From Penium margaritaceum (lineage: Eukaryota; Streptophyta; Zygnematophyceae; Desmidiales; Peniaceae), in contig SZWC01006672.1 in the NCBI GenBank assembly GCA_023375785.1, positions 67,427 through 131,426 on the forward strand: DNA of 64,000 nucleotides. The letters run 5' to 3'. The notes below the pieces were generated by a model, which did no database searches, had not been told where the DNA came from, and saw only the letters and a list, made by a program, of their open reading frames with translations. The translations under genes were made by a program, and so were the position numbers. This document shows positions 23,589-34,912 of this stretch, piece after piece (within the stretch, counting starts at the first letter, position 1; each line of letters starts with the position of its first letter).

Positions 23589-26500
23589 TCAGAGTGGGCT
23601 GAGTCCACATGCCTTCATGCAGAACTGATGCTTCTCACGGGTGCAAAAATCAGCGACCTGCTTGCTGGTTGGAGTAAACTCCAGCTTGATAGCACCCTTC
23701 TGCACCATGTGCCTGATGAAGTGATAGGCGATGTCAATGTTCTTGGTGCGAGCATGGTGCTCGGGATTCTTGGCGAGTGCAATAGCGCTCTGGTTATCGA
23801 CGCGCATAGGAACAGGAACTGCTGTACTCGCACTCATCTCCGCCATGAGACGCTGAAGCCAAACTGCTTCCTTGGCTCCAAAGCTGAGAGAGACGTACTC
23901 AGCTTCTGTGCTTGAGGTGGCCACGACCACCTGCCGCTTGCTGCACCAGCTGATGGCACCTCCATTCATGAGAAACACATGTCTATAGATGGATTTGCGA
24001 GTCTCAGGGTTTGAAGCCCAATCTGCGTCTGTGTAGCCGATGATGCTATTGTCGTTGTCGTTGTAGGTGATGCCGATGTTGGCGGTTCCAGCAAGGTAGC
24101 GGAAGATCCGCTTCACTGCCTTCTGGTGCTCAGGGCCCGGGTTAGCCATGTGTTGGCTCACAGCGCTCACAGCCTGTGCGAGGTCCGGCCTGGTTGCCAC
24201 CATCAGGTACATGAGACTGCCGACGGCGCTCTGGTACTTCTGCCGCTCAGCTGCATCTGCTTCTCCACTGAAGCTCACGAGGTACTGCCGCGTCTCTAGC
24301 GGCGAGCCGATGGGTTTGGCCTCTGCCATGCCGAACCGCTGTAGGACGTCCTTGATGTAGCGACTCTGCTGTAGCGAGAGAGAGCGTGATTTGCGGTCAC
24401 GCGTGATCTGGATACCGAGGAAGTATGACGCCTCCCCGAGATCAGACATCTGGAAGCGCTCCTGCATGGCCTCCTTGAACTCCTGCAGTGCGGACATGCT
24501 GTTAGAAAGGAGGAACATGTCATCCACATAGACAATGATGATGAGGATCTCATGCTCATGCTGCCAGCGATACACGCTGTAGTCACACTCACTGCGCTCA
24601 AACCCCATGCACTACAGCGCCGCATCCAACTTCTGGTTCCAAGTACGTGACGCTTGCTTGAGGCCGTACAGCGACTTCTACAGCTTACAAACCAGGTGCT
24701 CCTGGCCATCCATGACGAACCCCTCCGGCTGCTCCATGTAGATCTCCTCCTCTAAGTCACCATTCAAGAATGCCGTCTTGACATCCATGTGGTGAACCTC
24801 AAAGTCCTCAGCTGCTGCATAAGAGAGGAGCGTACGTACAGAGGCAAACTTTGCAACAGGGGCAAAGGTTTTTGTGTAGTCAATGCCCTCCTACTGCGAG
24901 TAGCCCTTGGTGACCAGCCTTGCCTTGTACTTTTCCAGATTGCCATCTGCTCCGCGTTTCTTCTTGAAACGCGTTAGCGGGCGGCTGGCGCGGTGCTGCT
25001 GGCACAACTGCTGCTGCTGGTGGTGTTGCATCTCCCTCCTCTGCTTCTGCCGATGAGGCTGCTATATCTGCTGCATCAGACATGGGAGAGTACAGTGATT
25101 CTCTCACTGTCACAGTAGAGGAAGGATCGGGAGAAACTGGGTCAGGAAGGATTTCTGCTCCCACTACCTCGTCAGCTACTGGTTCTGCTGCCTCTTCACA
25201 GACAATGTTGGTGCCGATGACGTTGCTCTCGTTGAAGACGACATCCCTCGAGATAATGACATGGCCTGTATCCCTCTCATAGAGGCGATAGGCCTTGCTT
25301 GCCACGTCATAGCCAATCATCAGCATCTGCGCACTCTTTGCGTCCCATTTCTGCCGCTTCTCCTTGGGCACGTGCATGTGCGCCAGCATGCCAAATGCTC
25401 AGAGATGACCCACGCTCGGCTTCTTGCCGAACCACGCCTCGTACGGTGTCATCTGCTCGAGCGCCTTGGTGGGACTGCGATTCTTGATGTAGACCGCAGT
25501 GCTCACGGCTTTGGCCCAGAAGTCGTAGGTCAACCGCGCCACGTGCAGCATGGAGCGCGCCGACTCAACGATGGTGCGGTTGGCGCGTTCTGCTACACCG
25601 TTCTGCTGCGGCGAGTACGGCGCGGTACGCTGCGCCTTGATGCCAGCTGCTACGAGGTAGTCTTGGAACTCCTTGCTCAGGTACTCTCCACCGCGATCGC
25701 TGCGCAGCGCCTTGATCTTCTTGCCAGTCTGGTTCTCCACCATGGCCTTGAACTCCTTGAACCTGTCAAAGCACTGGTCCTTGGAAGGAAGGAAGTACAC
25801 AGCAGTGTANNNNNNNNNNNNNNNNNNNNNNNNNNNNNNNNNNNNNNNNNNNNNNNNNNNNNNNNNNNNNNNNNNNNNNNNNNNNNNNNNNNNNNNNNNN
25901 NNNNNNNNNNNNNNNNNNNNNNNNNNNNNNNNNNNNNNNNNNNNNNNNNNNNNNNNNNNNNNNNNNNNNNNNNNNNNNNNNNNNNNNNNNNNNNNNNNNN
26001 NNNNNNNNNNNNNNNNNNNNNNNNNNNNNNNNNNNNNNNNNNNNNNNNNNNNNNNNNNNNNNNNNNNNNNNNNNNNNNNNNNNNNNNNNNNNNNNNNNNN
26101 NNNNNNNNNNNNNNNNNNNNNNNNNNNNNNNNNNNNNNNNNNNNNNNNNNNNNNNNNNNNNNNNNNNNNNNNNNNNNNNNNNNNNNNNNNNNNNNNNNNN
26201 NNNNNNNNNNNNNNNNNNNNNNNNNNNNNNNNNNNNNNNNNNNNNNNNNNNNNNNNNNNNNNNNNNNNNNNNNNNNNNNNNNNNNNNNNNNNNNNNNNNN
26301 NNNNNNNNNNNNNNNNNNNNNNNNNNNNNNNNNNNNNNNNNNNNNNNNNNNNNNNNNNNNNNNNNNNNNNNNNNNNNNNNNNNNNNNNNNNNNNNCCTGC
26401 TCCAGAGAACGCCTCCCGGTGCTGCTTCCCCTCCAAACAGCCGATGCACAACTGCTGCTCAAAGTTAGAGATGGTAGGCAGGTCACGCACCATCTGCTTT

Positions 26501-27724
26501 GCTTGAAGCTGCTGCAAGGCGCGCATGCCGATGTGGCCGTAGCGCGCATGCCAGATCTCGCCATCTGTCGCCTGCACCACTGCTGCAAGACTCTGCTCAC
26601 GCGGCATCTTGGTTGCCCCCAGCAGGCGGTACATGTCGCCCTCCTTCACCGACCTGGCCAACTCCTCTCCTGTATCCTTGTTGAGGATGTAGCCATAGTC
26701 ATCATCGAAGACGACGCGCAGTCCTGTGTTTGTAAGAGAGGAGACTGAGAGGAGGTTGAATGCAGCATTAGGTACGTACAGCACGCCATGGAACACTCCC
26801 ACTTCAATGCCACGCGGGGTCTCCAACCACATCTCCACAATCCCAATCCCTTCAGCATACACCACCCGATCATCACCCAAAGCGATAGGACGGGGAGGGA
26901 TGGACAGCAACTGCGTAAACCACTCCCTGTGGTGCGTCAGACTCTTGGTACACCCAGAGTCTTTGTACCACGCCAGATCCGCCTTCTCCTCCTGCGACAT
27001 GTCAGACTTCGCCATGAAGAGGCGGTCGTGCACCTCCTTGGCCACGTTCATGTTGCCAAAATGGCGCACGCTGGTCTGGTTCTGCTGCTGCTGCTGCTGG
27101 TGCTGCTGACGTTGCTGTGACTGCTGCTGCTGTTGCTGTGGAGATTGCTGCTTTTGCTGCTGCTGCTGCTCCCTCTGGTCCCTCTTGAACTTGAAGCACT
27201 CTTTCTTGTAGTGCCCCTCTTTCTGGCAATAGTGGCACTTGCCCTTCTTCTTGCCTCTCTGCTGCCCGGACTGCTGCTGCTTCTGGCTGCGTGAGCCCAT
27301 GGCCATGAAAGCTGCTTCACTGTTGCTGCCGCCATTGTGCTTTGCTGCATTGCGACGCAATTCCACCTACACCAGGTGTGTGCAGATGAAGTCGAGGTCG
27401 AGAGTTGGCTGGCACTCCAGCGTCTCTCGCACCTTGTCGTAGCTGGTTGGGAGTCCTCTCAGCAAGAGGAGGATGAAGCGCGTCTCTTCCACAGGGTTGC
27501 CGGCCGCTCTCAGCTGCTTCGCCAGCTCCTTGGCCCTGTCCAGATACGCCTCCATCCCTTCACCACCCTGCATTTTCAGCGCCATCATCTTTTCCTCCAA
27601 AAGCATGAGGAATGCAGGATCCTTGCTCTCATACTTCTTGCACAATGTGTCCCACCCCTCCTTTGCAGTAGCCTTGTCACNTCTCCAAAGGCTGGGCTGC
27701 TGTCACAACGCCAGCTGCTGCCAT
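23589..27724 (-). pseudogene. Element A gag-pol region
   Basis: Fossil copia polyprotein, read on the minus strand. Gag begins near 27724 ('MAAAGVVTAAQPLE') and includes 'KEGWDTLCKKYESKD'. A zinc knuckle CHYCQKEGHYKKEC lies near 27200-27240, then a glutamine-rich tract (27050-27190). The protease motif 'KDSGCTKS' is near 26960 and the GAG-pre-integrase HHCC domain near 26550-26400. The integrase core end with 'FRSDRGGEY'-like 'LRSDRGGEY' and 'YSPQQNGVAER' lies near 25700-25580. RT with 'MDVKTAFLNGDLEEEIYM' and 'YVDDMFLL' runs about 24950-24100. RNase H with 'YTDADWASNPETRKS' and 'SSTEAEYVSLS' runs about 24050-23640. The order PR-INT-RT-RH is diagnostic for copia. The frame is interrupted at a few points and by the assembly gap. 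Confidence 0.92.
25810..26395. other. Assembly gap (586 N)
   Basis: A run of N inside the integrase part of element A. Sequence on both sides belongs to the same integrase domain, so the gap lies within the element. Confidence 0.99.
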
Positions 27725-28353
27725 TTTGAGCCTTGGTGATGCTCAGCGCTGCCCTTGGATGGCGGCGCTACCCCTGCTTCTGCTGCTGCTTCTGCCAGAA
27801 ATCTGTCTGACAGAAAATGGACTGTAGATGCCAGCAGACTGGGAATTTTACAAAACTGAGCCCATCACTGGAAAATTCAGCTCAAAACCTTTCAGATCGA
27901 CCCATAAAACAGGGTCATCAACAGGGGATTTCAAAAGATATGCCCTCTTGAAAACAGGGTATGCTTCTGCTCCTATTCCAACTCAGGCCAGCCAGTTTGT
28001 AAAAGGCGTTTCTCCCAAACGAATCAATGGAATGCAAATATTTTTGCACCAATGGAAAGCTTAGGAAAAATACTACAGTTCGCATGTGCCACTTTTTAAA
28101 TTTGACAAAGAAACTAGAGAGTTATGGTCATCACAAGGCGACAGTCTTACTCATAGAGAAGAGTGTAGCCCTGGCCGACCTCGTTTTGAGCATAACTATC
28201 AATCGGACCGTTAGATCTTCGCAATCTTGGGCTCGTTGGAAAGCTTGGCTTCTGAACTTGAAGATCGTGTGGTCGATCATCAAATTTCATGAAGGTTTCA
28301 CCCCAACCCGTCACTCTCAAAGTGACGGCCTGTGCTGGCTAAAAGTGGCAGAA

Positions 28354-28369
28354 CTTGGCTCTGATACCA
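28354..28369 (-). other. Primer-binding site of element A
   Basis: On the minus strand, TGGTATCAGAGCCAAG lies two bases from the LTR edge (28372). TGGTATCAGAGC is the common initiator-Met tRNA complement used by plant copia elements to prime minus-strand DNA synthesis. Confidence 0.92.
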
Positions 28370-28371
28370 AA

Positions 28372-29110
28372 TGTTGGATCTGGAGGAGAGAGGGAGCCTT
28401 GGAGCAGCGAGCATGTGTGATTGGAAGGGCATCACTTGTGCTGAAGAATGGTTGTTCAATCACTCAAAATGATGGAGTACATATAGAGCTAGAGCTTGGG
28501 CAAGTCAGCCCTCTCACAAGCCACACCACTTAGCCATGGAGGCTCAGGCTCACACACTAGAATCCATAATCTCACACAAGGGAGGAAATCAGCCTAGCAA
28601 TCAGGCTGACCACTCACACACGACTTAGAGAGCTAGAGAATGCTCTCATGGCACACTCCTAGTGGTCACATAACCCACAAACCCAAGGAGAATCGCCATG
28701 TATCCATGGCTAGCACACAAGGATCTCACCTCACCTAAAAAGCAAGGAGAGGTACCTTTATCTTAGTCAGCACACTCTGACAAGGCAATCCTAAGACGAA
28801 GGATCTTTTTGGATATTTCTCCCATCAGGTCCTGACCCTGGACCTCTTGCCTTTTTCTATTCTCAGGCTAAGGCATGGAGCCATCACCCATGCCCACCCA
28901 GACATCGACGGTCCATGACCCCCGAAACTTCGAAAATTCATATCTCCCAATCCGACCGTTGGATCGGCCTCAAACTTGGACCGTAGACATTTTGCCTCAT
29001 GATCTTTCCAATGGTGAAGTCGGATCGGCGATCGGAGCAGGCATCTGGTACTTTCCAGGAACTTGCTCCTGTGGACCTGAAATTTGAGCCGGATGGCTCC
29101 CTTTCCAACA
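28372..29110 (-). repeat. 5' LTR of element A
   Basis: 739 bp, colinear with 22831-23569 at about 98% identity by eye. The primer site lies just inside it. Confidence 0.93.
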
Positions 29111-29146
29111 ATCTCCCACTTTGCCGCAGTCAGAGTGGGCTGAGTN
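29111..29146. other. Probable misjoin at a single N
   Basis: 35 bases after the 5' LTR (atctcccactttgccgcag...) repeat the polypurine-side sequence that follows the other LTR at 23570-23604, where it belongs. Then a single N (29146) is followed by a second copy of the last 263 bp of the LTR. This is best read as a contig end that ran into the wrong LTR copy, with overlapping contigs placed side by side. Confidence 0.85.
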
Positions 29147-29409
29147 TGCCTTTTTCTATTCTCAGGCTAAGGCATGGAGCCATCACCCATGCCCACCCAG
29201 ACATCGACGGTCCATGACCCCCGAAACTTCGAAAATTCATATCTCCCAATCCGACCGTTGGATCGGCCTCAAACTTGGACCGTAGACATTTTGCCTCATG
29301 ATCTTTCCAATGGTGAAGTCGGATCGGCGATCGGAGCAGGCATCTGGTACTTTCCAGGAACTTGCTCCTGTGGACCTGAAATTTGAGCCGGATGGCTCCC
29401 TTTCCAACA
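29147..29409 (-). repeat. Repeated LTR-A segment, likely assembly duplicate
   Basis: Matches 28848-29110 with no difference I could see, and ends at the true insertion edge next to the TSD CAAAC (29410-29414). Confidence 0.85.
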
Positions 29410-30133
29410 CAAACACCACTGAATATGGACCAGACACAGACCCTATACTGTACCGCCAAATTTTATGGAGCTTGAGCTACCTGGCCTCCACCACGCAACT
29501 GGACATAGCTTGTGCAGTCAACATGCTCACCCAATTCAGCCTGCGACCCCGAACTGCTCATCAAATGGCTCTTCTGGAATTGTTGTGCTGTGTGCTGGAC
29601 ACTGCCATTGTCGGTCTTGTTTTCTCTCCAACACAAGCTCCACTGTTGGATGGTTTTTGCGACAGCGACTATGCAAGTGACAGAGTAGCTTGCAGCAGGG
29701 GTGGGTGGGTGTTTCTTCTTACGGACACCACAGTCTCATGGCACAGTGCAAAGCAGTTGTGTGTGGAAAAGAGTGTGGCTGAAGATGAGTATATGGGGCT
29801 TGGAGAAGCCTCATGTGAAGCTATTTGGATGCAGCGGCTGTTGGGGAGCTTGGCTTGGTTGTTGATGCCATTCCACTGCATAGTGACAGCTTGGCAGCAT
29901 GTTGCATCACAGCAAATGATGGAGTCTTGCATCCACACACAAAGTACATCAACGTAGAACATCACTTTGTGTGCGAGGCAGCTGAAGTGAGTGCAGTTCA
30001 AGTGTGTGGCATGAGCGGCTCAAAGAAACTTGTTGATTTCCTTACCAAGGCAATCCCATCACCCCCACTCACAGACCTGATGCGTCAGCTTGGGTGCATG
30101 CCTTGTGCACCCTCGGCCAAGGGGGCGTATTAA
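29410..30133 (+). pseudogene. Copia element E, RT end and RNase H part
   Basis: Carries 'PILYRQILWSLSYLA', 'DIACAVNML', 'FCDSDYASD', 'KSVAEDEYMGLGEA', 'HTKYINVEHHFVCEA' and 'LVDFLTKAIP', the order found at the C-terminus of copia polyproteins. Fossil, continuing the RT part left of element A. Confidence 0.85.
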
Positions 30134-31345
30134 TCCGCATGCCATATCCTCCCTCTATGTGTGTCCTTGGGTGCGCAGGGCATGATGATCCGGAGACCAG
30201 TGGGGACACGCACTGAGACCACCCGCAGGCCTCATGACATCACTCTCAAGTAGCGTGACCTCCCTCGGCATGATCTCATGCCCTCCACCCTCATCGGCAG
30301 CAACGACCTGTTTCATCGTGTTAACATCCATACAATAGTGTGTTGTGGGCCTAGTAGGATTTCCCTTTCTCCGTTGTGCTTCTTCATGCTCCTCAGTGAA
30401 CATGCATCTGTCCAGGTTTACTTTTGTCCAGTTTTTGGTAGATGTCCAGGACAAGGCAAAATGCTGGGATTATTTTAGCAAACCAGGTGGGTGGGTTCGC
30501 CCTCGCTCTGTGAAGCAAACCAGCACGGCCGGCAAGCTTCGATCGCCGACCGTGCTGAGCGATGCACGTCTAGCGTGCTTTGCTCCTCCCCTCTCTTACT
30601 TGTTTGACGCTAGGACTTAGGTTTTTGGCCGACCTCTATGCGCCATGGAAATCTTGAGCTAGTTCACTCCATACTCAACCATTTCCCGCGGTTCAAGTAG
30701 CGTTTGAAAGCTGGTACAATTCTCATGTTGCACCTCCTTGGATGGACTGGTATGTGTGGTGCGTGTTGGCACTGTTGCTCGGGCACGGGTTCCAGAAGGG
30801 TTGTAGAGCCCGGCAACTTCCGCGGGTGCTGTGGAGAGCATCTTTGGTCAATTGTGGTGGCCGCAAATGTGCCTGTTGGCGTTAGAGTGGTAATGGAAGG
30901 AAGGATGCTGCACACAGTCCCCCTCCCATTGAGCGTGGTCCCCGTGCGTGTGCATCTCGAGTGCTGACCGCGACCACGTCCGGCTGGACTGGTCACTAAG
31001 ATGGCCTGTTGAATGCTGTGCTGGCACGTCATGGCGGGTAAATGTTGGTTGGATAATGCAAGACTGTATTTTGATGGCGGCAAGGTAAACAGTCTCTTGT
31101 ACAATTGAACACTGCAATGCCAAATGAGACTAAGAACACCGGCATCCATTAATCATATACGGCCTACCGCGGCACGAGCCAGTCAAATGCAATCAAAACT
31201 TCATGTTTATGTACCGCGCTCACTTGGAAACTGTATGTCGCATGCACATTTGCGACCTGTATAGGGAGCATGTCCATTTTGTTAAAATCGGAGTCTTGTC
31301 AGGAACTTTGAAGTATTCTACGACTCATAGAAATAAGTCCACACA
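30134..31345. other. Stretch with no recognised gene
   Basis: Follows the RNase H of element E and may hold its 3' LTR, but no partner LTR is in the window. A small inverted repeat, CAGCACGG...CCGTGCTG, lies near 30520-30560. The longest minus-strand frame (30664-31149) has no recognised family. Confidence 0.4.
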
Positions 31346-31349
31346 CGTT

Positions 31350-33060
31350 GCTTGATTACACACACACGGGATGGCTTCACTTGTCTCATAATACACGTGG
31401 TACACTTGCCAATAGGCTACACACTAATTGGAAGCAAACGGTTTGTCTCTTGCCAATTCCACCGATAGGCTGCGAGCTCAAAATGATTGACAATCGCCGA
31501 AGAAATCCACAAATGAGACTAGGTACCTATAACTTCTATTCTAGAGCTAGGAAATACACAAGCGTGAATACAAATTGATGCACCGACTACCTGGTAATCC
31601 ACTGTCTGGTCGTTGGCAGTCACGGCCGTACCAGACACTGGCCTTGAGCACTCCGAGGTTGGAGGATGCCTAGCGTCCTCGATGCTTGTCATTACGAGAG
31701 GATCCAGTGCTCGCACTCTCAGTCGATTGACGGCTGAGATCAGCCTGCCGTCCTTCCCACGCTCCCTTGCCATTCATTTGCCTCTTTACAAATCCCGTTG
31801 GTCTCTCAGTCCTCAGCATCCATCCCTGTTGCTCCACAGTTTTGCCACGTCAACGCCAGAGACTGAGAGGAGCTCATGCTCACACTCTTGGTTGTTGGCA
31901 GTCAAACTATTTCCTCCACTTCTGCAAATCATACCGGAATATATTCAGCTTATGTCCATGTCACTATCGTGATAGGACAAGTAGAATAGATAAGGCCGCG
32001 GATGGATGGATTAGTGGGATGCCTAAAGAGGCCTGCCTACAGCCATACCATGCCCCACCACATAGGATAGACAGGAGGATTGGCAGAGAGAGTGGCAATC
32101 TCTCTCCCGGCCATGTTCCCTTTTTGCTGTACCAAGTCCTCAGCACAAAGTATGCCACATTTGACCAGTTGTGACAGACACTATACCATAACTGGCATAG
32201 TTTTCTTTTTGGACTGCTGCTCAAAATCCAGCCGTTGGATGGAGCTGAAACTTGAAGGGTAGAGAGATTGCAACATGATCTTTCTACTGGTGCCATTGGA
32301 TTATTGTTAGGAGGAGAAACAGATAAGATATGAAAGCTGAGGGTGAGGCACGGAGAAGAACGGAAAGAACAGAAATTCCCCCCGCCCGGGCGAGCCAAGC
32401 CGAGCACAGATGGACACAAGGCGTCCGAGTGGCAGATGGGTGAGGAAAAAATAGGTGGGGGATGGGGTGTGGGTGGCAGACAGCGGAGGAGTAGTCCGGT
32501 GGCTTTGGGAACAGCGTCCTCGTCGTCTGCCACACACCCCCCCTGTCACCTGACAGCACGATAAGAGCCGCATGACTATGAAGCAAGGATAATTGAAGAA
32601 TTTGGAAGAGTGGCCCCACAATGGGAAACAAGCCAGTGATGAGACAGGCAGCGACGGACAAATTCGAAGATGTCGGGAAGAGAAAAGGGTAGTGGAGGAT
32701 GGGATGGTGGCAGACCGCGGAGCAGTGGATCCGGTGAAGATGGGAATACCACGTAAGCCGCCTGCCATCTCCCCGCCCCTCACCACAACTGCTGATGGAG
32801 AACACCAGAGTAATGAAGTGAAGAGAATTCAAACACTGGAGAGGGTGGCCATGTGAGCGAGCCCCCCTTGCGAACCAAGCTGGAGGCCTCATGGACGAAG
32901 GTAGAAAATGTCCAGGAGAGGGGTGCAAGGACGGAGAAAAAGGAGGGGGTGAGGAAATACAGGGAGCACACAGCAGAGAAATTTTTGGCGACCCGCTACC
33001 CCAGGCCCAATGGTGACGACCCCCTTACCTCTCTCTTGCCCCCACGAGAACAAGAGTAAA
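31350..33060 (-). repeat. Possible relic of a copia element related to D
   Basis: 31440-31690 shares scattered but ordered similarity with the LTR of element D: ctcttgccaattccaccg versus ctcttgctgaatccaacg, gaaatacacaag versus gaaatacaaaag, and gaggttgg...gcctagcgtcct versus gaggttgg...gcccagcgtcct. 32370-32700 resembles the sequence next to D's 3' LTR (cccccgcccgggcgagccaagccgag versus cccccgggcgaaccgag, and gacggacaaattc). The order is the same as in D. The similarity is low, so this is tentative. Confidence 0.35.
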
Positions 33061-34180
33061 GCTGCGGATTTAAAGAAGGACCAAATAGCTCAGATACCCA
33101 TAAAACGCAAAGTGTGACTCTTATCCGCCCGGTAACGGCAAAAACAATATTGAAAAGCCCAGTCGAAAATCATGCTCGTTCGCGGCATGCGTCGAAGGAC
33201 AAGCATGAAAAAAAATGCATGCGGACATTGCTGCCACGCGAGAATTGTGAGGGAACAATGACTGCTTTTTCTTTTATTTTTGGTCACGCAAACCCCCCAG
33301 TTTGATGGTTTTCAATGACAAAAGTGGTTCAACAATGGTACGCATTCGTGCATGGAATGACCTGCCATGACATGTCTTGGATCTTCAGATCTGTATGTCA
33401 CATCATGTCAAAAATACAGTCTTCCTCAAAAGGATTTCTAGTGAAAAACTGTGAGGGAGATGTCATACAACCCTCAAAAGATGTTAACAAGTTCTTCTTT
33501 GGGGATTCGTCCTCGTTCCTAGGGCCACCTACAACATTCAACAGACATGATATAAAGGTATTAGGAAACAGTTGGCTGTTGCATGGTTGAATTGTGCACA
33601 AGTGTATGCATCAATGTTGTACAGCTGTACGTACGCATGCTGAGGACGCTGAATTTCCTGTGTATGGTGGTGGGCTTCTCAAGCGGGACCTTGAAGGAAA
33701 TGTTGTGCGTCACTGCAGTTGTAGAGCAAAACATTGGACATGTGCCATATTGAATGCAAGGATGCTCAAAAGGACATGACATATGTGCTAACCTTACCTG
33801 CTCGCACTGGTGGGTGCACTTGAAGTAGCTCATAGGTTTGTTCTGCTCTTCGAGTGTTCACTTGAATCTATGGTGCACAAAAGAATGAACGTTAGGCACT
33901 GATGCTCCATATTTTAATGATTACGGAATCTTCTATTTTGTATCGTGGTCTGTAGCCAAAGACCTTCAACACCCTGTTCCCCTGCATCAACAATTTTCCC
34001 ATGCTCCTTTCTTTTTGAAGAATTCATCACATGAAGAGTCCTTCCTTGGAAGAGAAACATCTGGTCTTCTTGACCTGTGAGTGTAGTCCATTCAGGTTGT
34101 CTCTCTGCAACATGCATGGGGTGAAAACTAAGTGTACTATAACTGTTGGGGCAATTTCTGCACAATGCCATGCATCACAC
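33061..34180. other. Unassigned stretch beyond the Helitron remains
   Basis: Minus-strand frames at 33561-33833 and 33914-34171 have some protein-like character and could be the end of the RPA-like gene, but no motif supports this. The 3' end of the Helitron may lie here. I could not identify a CTRR-type end with a hairpin. Confidence 0.3.
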
Positions 34181-34182
34181 AG

Positions 34183-34912
34183 CTACCATGGTTCACCTGC
34201 ACCATGGAGGGTTACCATCATCACTTCTGGATTTGAGTCCAGTCTTCCATGTCTGCTGCGTTTATAAAAGTTATCACACTTGTCAAAGAAGGTCTTGTGC
34301 GTACACTTGCTGCCATTCTCCATAGTAACTGGGCACTCCATCACTTTGTTGTAACAAAGGTTCGTCACTTTGGTGCTCATGTGGACGATCAAAGTACTTA
34401 GGGAGCTGTTTCTCAGAAGCATCCATTTGAAATCAAACCTGCATGGTACAAGTGTGAAAACTAATGTAAAACAAAAGTTTCATACGTTCATTACATAGAT
34501 GCTGGAAGTCAACATTTCTTTGAAATCTCATGCATCCTGTGTGGGTGATCCTTGTCGACTCCCTCGTGTACCATGTTGGTCAGAATCTGGTCGGTGATTT
34601 CATGGATTGTAGACTTGAAGAATGGGAAGAACAAATACAGACAAATTAATTTATATGAAGGTTAACAGGAACATTATTCATTTTTACAGATGAATTATTG
34701 ACCTACCCTTGTCCAGGTTTCAGGTTTCCATCCTTGTAGTACATGGCATTGATGGCCACAACCTTGTTCATGTGCTCTTGTAACTGAGGCATCATTTGTC
34801 CCCAGGCCTGTCCCACAATAGCTTGGTCATCTCCATACATTATGGAGTCTTGTTCTGTGCCTGCATATGCTTTTTCTGCATCAACCAAGCCAATGGCCAA
34901 TCCAAGCTGCAA
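34183..34912 (-). pseudogene. RPA-like single-strand DNA-binding protein, probable
   Basis: Two minus-strand frames in order. 34703-34912 has 'VGQAWGQMMPQLQEHMNKVV' followed by 'AINAMYYKDGNLKPGQG', which fits the second half of an RPA70-type OB fold (W-G-x-Q..., then V-V-A-I-x-x-A...). 34183-34422 has 'CYNKVMEC' then 'KCTHKTFFDKC', four cysteines spaced like the zinc ribbon of the RPA70 C-terminal domain. The order OB fold then zinc ribbon is as in RPA70. RPA-like genes are known cargo of plant Helitrons. The two frames are separated by about 280 bp without a clear frame, perhaps an intron. The assignment is by motif only. Confidence 0.45.

Larger units (their letters stand above)
22831..29409 (-). 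mobile_element. Copia element A, youngest element in the window
   Basis: A Ty1/copia retrotransposon whose coding strand is minus. The LTRs are 739 bp (22831-23569 and 28372-29110; the latter is partly repeated at 29147-29409 by the assembly). The primer site TGGTATCAGAGCCAAG, complementary to initiator-Met tRNA, lies on the minus strand at 28354-28369. A purine-rich tract adjoins the other LTR (minus strand, about 23570-23590). The parts in order are gag, zinc knuckle, protease, integrase, RT and RNase H. A perfect TSD, CAAAC, flanks it. By eye the two LTRs differ at about 15 of 739 sites (about 2%), so it is recent. It is nearly full length, but the reading frame appears interrupted at a few places and part of the integrase is hidden by a run of Ns. 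Confidence 0.93.
22405..30133 (+). mobile_element. Copia element E, fossil, split by element A
   Basis: A Ty1/copia element on the plus strand, seen in two pieces: 22405-22830 and 29410-30133. The first holds the RT signature 'KALYGLKQAPRCW' and a D-D-rich 'IVDVDDLLIL' (the copia RT active-site region). The second holds the end of RT and RNase H ('DIACAVNMLTQF', 'HTKYINVEHHFVCEAAEV', 'KLVDFLTKAIP'). Element A lies exactly between them, flanked by CAAAC on both sides (22826-22830 and 29410-29414). The left and right limits of E and its LTRs could not be found. It is clearly broken, with several breaks, and is older than A. Confidence 0.85.

Noticed and set aside
25261-26748. Long plus-strand frame of 495 codons
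   Set aside because: It is open only because 586 Ns are counted as sense; it is the antisense shadow of element A's integrase.
27050-27190. CAG/CTG microsatellite as a separate repeat
   Set aside because: It is the coding sequence of the glutamine-rich tract in element A's Gag region and needs no separate call.
32284-32928. 214-codon minus-strand frame as a host gene
   Set aside because: Low-complexity His/Pro/Ser text, no start context and no known domain; it lies in a probable copia relic.
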